This document shows, in pieces, positions 36,216-42,423 of a stretch of DNA of 64,000 nt; position 1 is the first letter of the stretch, and every line of letters starts with the position of its first letter. The stretch is from Streptomyces poonensis. GTDB taxonomy: Bacteria; Actinomycetota; Actinomycetes; Streptomycetales; Streptomycetaceae. The stretch covers positions 24,814-88,813 of the forward strand of contig NZ_BMVW01000018.1 in NCBI RefSeq assembly GCF_014650915.1. The letters run 5' to 3'. Under the pieces are notes generated by a model. The model had not been told where the DNA came from, ran no database searches, and saw nothing but the letters and a program-made list of their open reading frames with translations. Position numbers and translations under genes: made by a program.

Positions 36216-37187
36216 TCAGCGCAGCGCGACCGCGTTGGCGGGGGAGCCGACCCCTCCCGTCAGGTTGAGGGGCTTGACGGTGACCAGGCTCGTCCAGCGG
36301 CCGTCGGCGCGGCAGGCCGCCGCGAGGGCCGTGAGGTTCCACAGCTCACCCAGCGGCAGGCCCAGCTTGGCGATCAGCTCCTGGTGCATCATGCCGTCGT
36401 CCTCCGGAGCGGAGTCGCGGAAATCGCTGTCGGGCAGGACCGGGAGCACCTCCACGGCGAAGGTGTCGGTGGCCATCAGGGCGATGCGGTGGTCCCAGCA
36501 CCAGGCGGCGAACGCGCGGCTCTGCGCGAAGCCGGTGGCGCGCCGCGCGGCCCGGGTCGCGGCGCGTTCCCCGGGGTCGGCGGTCAGGTACCACTCCGCC
36601 CAGCCGGTGTGCACCATCACCAGGTCGCCCGGCTCGACCCGGCAGCCCTGTGCGTCGAGCGCCTCGTCCAGCAGCTCGGTGGTGAGCGCGGGGCCGTCGG
36701 CGTGCGCGAGGGGGGTGCCGCGGTCGCGCAGCAGGCCGTCGACGTCGATCAGCAGGCCCCGCCCGGCCAGGGGTGTCTCGGCCCACAGCTGGACGCCGAG
36801 GCGCGGGCCGCGCGGGGTGATCTCGTGGTCCGGTACCCCGTTGTAGAAGCCGTGTCCGGAGGCGCGGCGGTGGCGCAGGCCGTCGATCTGGGTGGTGGCC
36901 TGGAGGTGGAAGCCGTCCAGGACGTCGTCGCGGGCCTGCTCGTGCTTGGCGGTGATGCTGTGCCGGGGAATGCCACGGGCCTTGGACATGGGCGGGTCGA
37001 AGGCGTCGAGCGCGTAGTCCAGGTTGACCGCGTGGCCCTCGACGATGCTCTCGGCGGCGCGCAGCACGCCCTCGGGGCCCGCGAAGTTGGCCATGCCCCG
37101 CTCGGGCAGGTCGGTGAAGAGGTACCAGCTCGAACCGGCGGCCGCGTCGGTGCGTTCGGTGAGCTGCTGATAGGTGGGCAGTGACAC
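36216..37187 (-). CDS. Cyclase family protein (kynurenine formamidase superfamily)
   Basis: 323 residues from GTG 37187 (MSLPTYQQLTERTDAAAGSS). The metal-binding region reads ATTQIDGLRHRRASGHGFYNGV, the version of HxGTHxDxxxH found in the longer cyclases, where the first His is replaced by Gln. DLVMVHTGWAEWYL and MATDTFAVEVLPV are further family blocks. Such enzymes hydrolyse amides, lactones or isatin-like rings. It ends the IclR transcription unit (15 bp gap) and belongs to a small catabolic cluster with a TRAP permease and an RraA fusion. The substrate is unknown. Confidence 0.88.
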   Translation of the reverse strand: MSLPTYQQLTERTDAAAGSSWYLFTDLPERGMANFAGPEGVLRAAESIVEGHAVNLDYALDAFDPPMSKARGIPRHSITAKHEQARDDVLDGFHLQATTQIDGLRHRRASGHGFYNGVPDHEITPRGPRLGVQLWAETPLAGRGLLIDVDGLLRDRGTPLAHADGPALTTELLDEALDAQGCRVEPGDLVMVHTGWAEWYLTADPGERAATRAARRATGFAQSRAFAAWCWDHRIALMATDTFAVEVLPVLPDSDFRDSAPEDDGMMHQELIAKLGLPLGELWNLTALAAACRADGRWTSLVTVKPLNLTGGVGSPANAVALR

Positions 37188-37202
37188 GAGGTGGCTTTCC
37201 GT

Positions 37203-37955
37203 TCAGGGACAGCGGGCGGCGACGGCGTCGGCCGCCCGGCGTACTTCGCCGATGAGGCGGGGATGGTCGGACTCGGTGACCTCGCCACTCGGACCCGTGA
37301 CACCGAGGGCGCCGAGGAGGTGCTCGGCGCGGTGCACGGGCGCGCTGACGGCGGTGACGTCGAGCACCCGCTCACTCAGGGAGAGGGCGTACCCGTCCTC
37401 CTTGATCCGCCGCAGGTCCGTCACGAGGCCTTCGGCGGTGACCTGCTCACCGGAGATCCGGGTGAAGGGCGTGCTCCGCTCGACCAGCGTGGTCAGCTCG
37501 GCCTCGGGCAGCCAGGCGGCCAGGGCCTTGCCGGCCCCGAGGTGCAGGGGGAGCTTCTCGCCGATCGGGAGCTGGTAGCGCAGCGGGTTGCGGCCCTGGA
37601 CGCGGGCGGTCAGGACGCGGGCGAGGCCGACCCGGACGTAGAGGCTCGCGGTCAGGCCGGTGGTGGCGGCCAGTTCCTGGAGCACGGGCAGCGCGACCTG
37701 GCTGAGGCGGTTGTTGACGAGGAAGGCGTGCGCCGTGGCCAGGGCGGCGGGGCCGGCGACGTAGCCGATGTCCTCCTTCGCCGCCCAGCCGCGCTCCAGG
37801 AGGACGTTGAGGATGCGCTGGGTCGTGGCCACGTGGAGGTCGGCGCGGCGCGCGACCTCGCTCAGGCGCAGCGGCTGACGGCTCTCCTCCAGCACACCGA
37901 GCACGTCGAAGGCCCGGTCGAGGGAACGCATGGCGGAGGCGGGCGCACTGGTCAT
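37203..37955 (-). CDS. IclR-family transcriptional regulator
   Basis: 250 residues from ATG 37955, with AGGAG at good spacing. The N-terminal winged helix (AMRSLDRAFDVLGVLEESRQ, LRLSEVARRADLHVATTQRIL) is followed by the effector domain (LHLGAGKALAAWLPE, RIKEDGYALSLSERV). IclR proteins sense small organic acids. It lies between the cyclase gene and the TRAP/RraA genes, all on the same strand, and is the obvious local regulator. A perfect palindrome sits 41 bp upstream of its start. Confidence 0.92.
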   Translation of the reverse strand: MTSAPASAMRSLDRAFDVLGVLEESRQPLRLSEVARRADLHVATTQRILNVLLERGWAAKEDIGYVAGPAALATAHAFLVNNRLSQVALPVLQELAATTGLTASLYVRVGLARVLTARVQGRNPLRYQLPIGEKLPLHLGAGKALAAWLPEAELTTLVERSTPFTRISGEQVTAEGLVTDLRRIKEDGYALSLSERVLDVTAVSAPVHRAEHLLGALGVTGPSGEVTESDHPRLIGEVRRAADAVAARCP

Positions 37956-37995
37956 GGACGGGCTCCTGAAGGGGCTGCTCGGCACACGGGGTCGC

Positions 37996-38008
37996 GATAA
38001 GACTTATC
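37996..38008. promoter_or_regulatory. Palindrome upstream of iclR-type gene
   Basis: GATAAGACTTATC is a perfect 13-bp palindrome with a single central base, AT-rich in a GC-rich setting, in the 108-bp gap between the small membrane protein gene and the IclR gene. A site for autoregulation is the simplest reading. Confidence 0.5.
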
Positions 38009-38063
38009 AGTATGCGAGCGAGCGGGACGTGGATCACACGAGATCCGTCCAGGAGCCCCGGGC

Positions 38064-38351
38064 TCATTTCGCGGCGGTGGCCGCGGCGGCCCGGTCGTCG
38101 GTCCGGTCGTCACTCCGGTCGTCCGGTGTCTCCTTCGCCCCCTTCGACCGGTAGGACAGCACGAAGGAGAGGATGCCGCAGACGCTCGCGGCGATGCAGG
38201 TGGGCGGCTGGGCGGTGCTCGCCACCCGCTCCAGCCAGGTCGCGCTGCCGGCGGCGACGGCGACAGCCTGGCCGGCGACGATGACGACGCCCCCGGCGAG
38301 GAAGACCACGACGCTGAGACGGAACAGCGGTTCCAGCAGACGGTGAACCAT
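38064..38351 (-). CDS. Small two-helix membrane protein next to TRAP permease
   Basis: 95 residues. Two hydrophobic helices (LSVVVFLAGGVVIVAGQAVAV and CIAASVCGILSFVLS) are followed by a charged tail rich in D and R (DDRSDDRTDD). It is 16 bp downstream of the TRAP large permease. In TRAP systems this place holds DctQ, but DctQ has four helices and about 160 residues, so this may be a reduced or unrelated small subunit. No substrate-binding DctP gene is in the cluster. Confidence 0.6.
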   Translation of the reverse strand: MVHRLLEPLFRLSVVVFLAGGVVIVAGQAVAVAAGSATWLERVASTAQPPTCIAASVCGILSFVLSYRSKGAKETPDDRSDDRTDDRAAAATAAK

Positions 38352-38367
38352 GGTGCGGCCTTTCGGT

Positions 38368-39705
38368 TCAGACGGGCAGGACGCCGGTGGCCACCGCGGC
38401 GCCGATCAGCAGGATGGGGACGCAGTAGTAGGTGACCAGCGGGACGAAGGTGCGGGCCGGGTCGATGCCGGCGATGCCGCTGGCGACGTAGATGGGCGCT
38501 CCGGACGGTGGTGAGGCGCCCTCGGTCGAGGCGAAGATGAGCACCGCGACACAGGCGGTGGCCGGCGGCACACCGGCGCCGACCAGCGAGGACACCGCGA
38601 CCGGACCGATGGCGGCCATGGTCGCGCTGGCGGTGAGCGGGATGGCCACGCCGACCACCAGCACGCCGACGATCAGCGCCATGACCCACAGCGGTGCGTC
38701 CACCCCGGCCAGCAGCTCGGTGAGCTGCTCGGGGAGTCCCAGTTCCCCGAGGACGTTGGAGGCGGAGAAGGCGGCCACGATCGTCACCCCGATGACACCG
38801 AACTGCGGGGCGGCGCCGCCGAGGACGTCCCACCACTCGCGGCCCGAGCGGGGCAGGTGGCGGTGGCCGAGGATCAGCACCGTGGCGATCAGCAGGACGG
38901 GTATCCAGGTGATCAGGCTGATGGCGTCCGACATGGTGACGCCGACCCAGTCGTCCAGCGCGCCGCCCGAGGGGCCCCGGGTCAGCAGCAGCGGCACGAT
39001 GATCGCGGCGAACAGGAACAGACTCGTCCAGCCGACGCCCAGGCTGGTGCGCAGGGGCAGCAGGTCGGCCCGGTCCATCGGCTCGATCTTGTACCGGCGC
39101 ACCATGACGAAGGCGGCCACCAGCCGGTACCCCAGACACCACAGTCCGCCGAGGAACAGCGGCAGCACGATGTCGTCGGTGGTGGCCATGGAGGCCACCC
39201 CGGCGGTGCCCATCAGGATGAACATGGTGGAACTGAAGGGGAAGGTCACGCCCATGCCGGCGCCGCCCGCGGCGACGGTGGCCGCCAGTTCGCCGCTCAC
39301 CCTGGACCGCTTCATCCAGGGGATCGTCACCGACCCGACCGCCGCGGTCACCGCCGCTCCGACGTGCGCGATGGCACCGAAGACACCGGCGGCGACGGTG
39401 GAGGTGTACACCGGTCCGCCGCGCAGCCGGCCCAGCAGGGAGTTGAGGATGCCCAGCAGGTGGTCCAGGACCGGGGTGCGGGCGAGCAGGTAGCTCATGA
39501 AGACGAAGGCCAGCGCGGCGAAGGTGACCTCCTCCTGCATGGCCTCGGCGAAGCCGTCCCACATGACGTGCGCGATGTCACCGCCGGCGAACAGGCCGGT
39601 GACGACGAAACCGATGATCAGCGCCTCGCCGATGTTCCGTTTGAGGACGGCGTTCCAGACGATGATGGCCGCGATGTAGCAGCCCAGCGCCCATACGGCG
39701 ATCAC
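38368..39705 (-). CDS. TRAP-type large permease (DctM-like)
   Basis: 445 residues with about 12 hydrophobic segments. Typical DctM stretches include AHVGAAVTAAVGSVTIPWMKRS, GVTFPFSSTMFILMG and the C-terminal FASTEGASPPSGAPIYVASGI. TRAP permeases import organic acids with sodium. The start overlaps the stop of the upstream dehydrogenase-RraA fusion by ATGA, so uptake and metabolism are coupled. Substrate is probably a di- or hydroxy-carboxylic acid, inferred from the aldolase-like neighbour. Confidence 0.83.
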   Translation of the reverse strand: MIAVWALGCYIAAIIVWNAVLKRNIGEALIIGFVVTGLFAGGDIAHVMWDGFAEAMQEEVTFAALAFVFMSYLLARTPVLDHLLGILNSLLGRLRGGPVYTSTVAAGVFGAIAHVGAAVTAAVGSVTIPWMKRSRVSGELAATVAAGGAGMGVTFPFSSTMFILMGTAGVASMATTDDIVLPLFLGGLWCLGYRLVAAFVMVRRYKIEPMDRADLLPLRTSLGVGWTSLFLFAAIIVPLLLTRGPSGGALDDWVGVTMSDAISLITWIPVLLIATVLILGHRHLPRSGREWWDVLGGAAPQFGVIGVTIVAAFSASNVLGELGLPEQLTELLAGVDAPLWVMALIVGVLVVGVAIPLTASATMAAIGPVAVSSLVGAGVPPATACVAVLIFASTEGASPPSGAPIYVASGIAGIDPARTFVPLVTYYCVPILLIGAAVATGVLPV

Positions 39706-41093
39706 GATGTTCCTCCTGGCGTGGCGGCGGCCGCGGCGCGGATGCTCGCACGTCGGCGTGCTTCCTCGGCCTCGACCTCGCGGGCGGCGGCCAGGACGGC
39801 GGACGCGTCCTCGGCGGGGACGACCGTGACACCGTCGCCGTCACCGACGACGAGGTCACCGGGACGGCACACCACGCCGCCCACGGCGATCGGCACCCCG
39901 ATCCGTCCCGGTCCGAACTTGTACGGACCCGCGGGGGTGACCGCACGCGCCCACACCGGGAAGCCCATCTCCGCGAGCACCTCGACGTCACGGGCGGCAC
40001 CGTCCAGCACGATACCCACCACGCCCCGCGCCCTTGCCCGCTCGGCGATCAGCTCCCCGACCAGCGCACGAGAGGTGTCTCCCTCACCGTTGACCACCAT
40101 GATGTCACCCGGCTCGGCCACCCTGACGGCCTCCTGCAACGCCTTGTTGTCGCCCGCGCGGGTCCACACGGTCAGCGCCCGGCCCACGGCCCGCGCGCCG
40201 GACCACACGGCGTTGATGCCCGAGTCCAGCAGCCCGAGCCGCTCGGTGGCGTCGCCGATGTTCGCCGTCGGCAGCCCCTCGTACGCCGCGATCAGCTCGG
40301 GCGTCACCCGCGTGGTGTCCTTCAGGCCCTCGGGGCGCGCCGCCAGGGCGTGCAGGTCACCGACGGCTCGCGCCAGTGCCGTGTCGAGGCCCAGGTCACG
40401 GACGAGTTCCGCGGCGGCCGACATCTCCCGCGCGCGCCGCTCGCCGTGCTTGTGCGTGCCTGAGTAGAGCCGCTCCAGCGTCTGCTCACCGTCGGCGAGT
40501 TCCCCGGCGATCTGCTCGCGCACCCACTGCTCGTCACCGGCGGCGCGGCCCGCGTCCACCGCCTCCACGATGACGGCGCCCAGGCCCTTCATGAACAGGC
40601 TGCGCAGCAGCTTGCGTGAGGACGCCGCTCCCGGCTCGCCGCCGAGGTCCTCGACCGGGGCGCCGAGTGCGCCGAAGTAGTCGGCGACGACCGAGGCGCC
40701 CGGGCCGCTGGCCACCAGCGCGGTGCGGTGCCGGTACTTCGGCACCGACCCGATGACCGAGACATCGGCGAACACGGCTGTCGAGGCGGCGCCCACGGCC
40801 TCGGCGATCTGCTGCTTCAGCCGGGGAGCGCCGGCGTTCATGTCGGCGTACACCGTGCTCGCGCCGAGGTGCTCCGCCGCCTCCCGGGCGACGGGCAGGG
40901 CCGCCTTGGCTCCGGTGAGACCGAGCACCAGGTCGCAGCCGCGCACGGCCTCGGCGACGGTGGCGGCCCGCTCGATCCGCGGCGGGGTGGGGACGTCCGC
41001 CGGATCGAAGCCGCTCACCTCCCAGCCGTGCTCGGCGAACCCTGCCGCATACAGGGTGCCGGCCTCGCCGAGTCCCAAGATTCCGACCCTCAT
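39702..41093 (-). CDS. Fusion of NAD(P)-binding dehydrogenase and RraA-like aldolase domains
   Basis: 463 residues from ATG 41093. The N-terminal Rossmann domain (MRVGILGLGEAGTLYAAGF) and helical domain (GGEPGAASSRKLLRSLFMKG) match 3-hydroxyisobutyrate/6-phosphogluconate dehydrogenase-type proteins with a DUF1932 C-terminal part. From about residue 265 an RraA-like domain follows (GDATERLGLLDSGI...GIVLDGAARDVEVLAEMGFP), carrying the GxxxDGxxRD motif of HMG/CHA aldolases. One chain could oxidise and then cleave a hydroxy acid. Both domains look complete. GTG 41099 is an alternative start. The promoter region carries a striking set of half-sites. Confidence 0.88.
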   Translation of the reverse strand: MRVGILGLGEAGTLYAAGFAEHGWEVSGFDPADVPTPPRIERAATVAEAVRGCDLVLGLTGAKAALPVAREAAEHLGASTVYADMNAGAPRLKQQIAEAVGAASTAVFADVSVIGSVPKYRHRTALVASGPGASVVADYFGALGAPVEDLGGEPGAASSRKLLRSLFMKGLGAVIVEAVDAGRAAGDEQWVREQIAGELADGEQTLERLYSGTHKHGERRAREMSAAAELVRDLGLDTALARAVGDLHALAARPEGLKDTTRVTPELIAAYEGLPTANIGDATERLGLLDSGINAVWSGARAVGRALTVWTRAGDNKALQEAVRVAEPGDIMVVNGEGDTSRALVGELIAERARARGVVGIVLDGAARDVEVLAEMGFPVWARAVTPAGPYKFGPGRIGVPIAVGGVVCRPGDLVVGDGDGVTVVPAEDASAVLAAAREVEAEEARRRASIRAAAAATPGGTS

Positions 41094-41103
41094 ACCCACG
41101 CCT

Positions 41104-41129
41104 TTCTCATACAGTGAGAAGTATTCTCA
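41104..41129. promoter_or_regulatory. Triple half-site operator upstream of the fusion gene
   Basis: TTCTCA (41104-41109), TGAGAA (41115-41120) and TTCTCA (41124-41129) form two overlapping palindromes sharing the middle half-site, with 5-bp and 3-bp spacers. It lies 10-36 bp before the start codon, overlapping or next to the ribosome-binding site, so binding would block expression. The local IclR protein is the likely binder, but its own upstream palindrome differs in sequence. Confidence 0.55.
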
Positions 41130-41271
41130 CGAGGTGCGTGAGGATGTTGCTTGTGCGTTAAGCGGGAGTCAAGGGTCTGTTGAATGATCGATCAAAATGG
41201 CCGTGCCGGAACTTCCGCGCCATGACGTTCGCGCGGTGGTTCGGTGGAGCGCGGGTGCGGAGGAAGCGGAC

Positions 41272-41600
41272 TTACAGGACGAGCTGGCCGGTGGCCCCGC
41301 CGTTGGCGGGGATCCGGCCGTTGACGAACCCGGCCGCGGAGGGTGGGTGCGAGCAGGAAGGCGACCGCGGCCGCCACGTCCTCGGGCGTGGCCGGGTAGC
41401 TCTCCGGCTTCTTGGCGGGGGTCTCGTCGTCGTACCTCGCCCGCCGGGTTCCGGTTGGCATCGACCCCGGCGCCACCCCGTTGCAGCACACCCCGCGGGC
41501 GCCGTACGTTCACCGCGAGACGGCGGGTGAGCATCGCCCCGGCCGCCGCGGTGGTGGCGTACACGATCTGCCGTCCCGGCAGCGGGCGCAGGCCGAGCAT
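41272..41600 (-). pseudogene. Short-chain dehydrogenase relic
   Basis: Pieces of an SDR C-terminus in several frames: TTAAAGAMLTRRLAVNVR, NGVAPGSMPTGT, ATPEDVAAAVAFLLAP, and at the end FVNGRIPANGGATGQLVL with stop TAA at 41274-41272. The NVRxxGVxxNxVAPG and PEDVAxxVAFLL motifs are standard for the family. At least three frameshifts and loss of the N-terminal NAD-binding half make it non-functional. It runs from the catabolic cluster toward the third yjbQ tail. Confidence 0.7.
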
Positions 41601-42071
41601 GGAGACGACGCCGACGAACGAGCGGGTGCAGCGCTCCAGCAGGCCGCCGGAGCGGGGCCGGCTACGCCCCTGGGGCAGGAACCCACGATAGTGAGCTGGT
41701 CTCCCTCACCCGCGACGAGCGCCTGGCCGCCGAGGGGCCTTGAGGCCTTCTGTGAAGCGGTCGGTGAGCTGCGCAGCCTCGGCTGCCTCTCTTCGGACGC
41801 CACCACGGCCCCGGTGTGGGGGAGCGTCTGGTCAGCGTCTGGTCATGAGCCTCGCCCCGACTGGAGAAGCCCGTCTGATCCCGCAGCGTCACGGCCTCGG
41901 CCTGTTCGCGGACGCGAGCTGACCATCCCCGTCGGGCCGGCAGGACTTCTGTTCTCATGGTTCGCGCTGCGGGAACGGCAGCGGTCGGGCGCCGTGCGGC
42001 CTCGTAACGCCTTCCGGCCTGAGGCCGGCTACCCCTCCTCGAGGTTGCCTCTACGGACTCGGACTTTGGCG
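41601..42071. other. Region without intact gene before third yjbQ tail
   Basis: About 470 bp. Open frames here are short and lack family motifs, codon bias or start signals. It appears to be degraded DNA between the SDR relic and the third yjbQ tail; no RNA gene, terminator or repeat of note was seen. Confidence 0.5.
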
Positions 42072-42183
42072 GACACGAACATCGACAACGTCAACCGTCA
42101 GGTGCGGCTGAGCTTCCTCGGCTGACGTACGTGACGGAACTGCAGCGTCGAACTCCGGCCGTACCGAATGCCTCTCCGGCCCG
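42072..42183 (+). repeat. yjbQ 3'-end repeat, copy 3 (right boundary)
   Basis: Encodes DTNIDNVNRQVRLSFLG and a stop at 42123-42125 with no YjbQ body upstream, then about 58 bp matching the flank of intact yjbQ (GGAACTG.AGCGTCGAA..CCGGCCGTACCGAAT). Bases 42092-42125 are identical to copy 2. The next 170 bp to 42351 hold no recognised feature. Confidence 0.85.
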
Positions 42184-42351
42184 TGCGTGATCAGCCCGTA
42201 GGCGTCGTGATCCTGGGCGCGACGGGTGGTGGAATCGTGAGAGCGGGTCGGGCGCCTGATCTTGTACTTCACTGTCGGGATGGTGGCATGCGAATCCACC
42301 TCTGTGTCCCGTCCCGTGTTCCGAATGAGGTCCGGTCGCTGATCTCGCCGC

Positions 42352-42423
42352 GGCGCACCCGGTCAGGCAGTGCAGCGTCGCCTTCACCGCCATCGACCAG
42401 GACGCCCTCGTGTGTCCGGCCTG
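42352..42423 (-). pseudogene. Fragment of a DUF4396 membrane-protein gene
   Basis: In a frame different from copA the sequence reads HTRASWSMAVKATLHCLTGCA, matching the conserved MAVxATLHCLTGCAIGE start of DUF4396 proteins, then breaks off. The copA frame runs into this piece, so a deletion joined the two genes. Confidence 0.6.

Noticed and set aside
41412..42125. A full second YjbQ gene ending at 42125.
   Set aside because: Only the last 17-18 codons match YjbQ; the upstream sequence in that frame has no family similarity.
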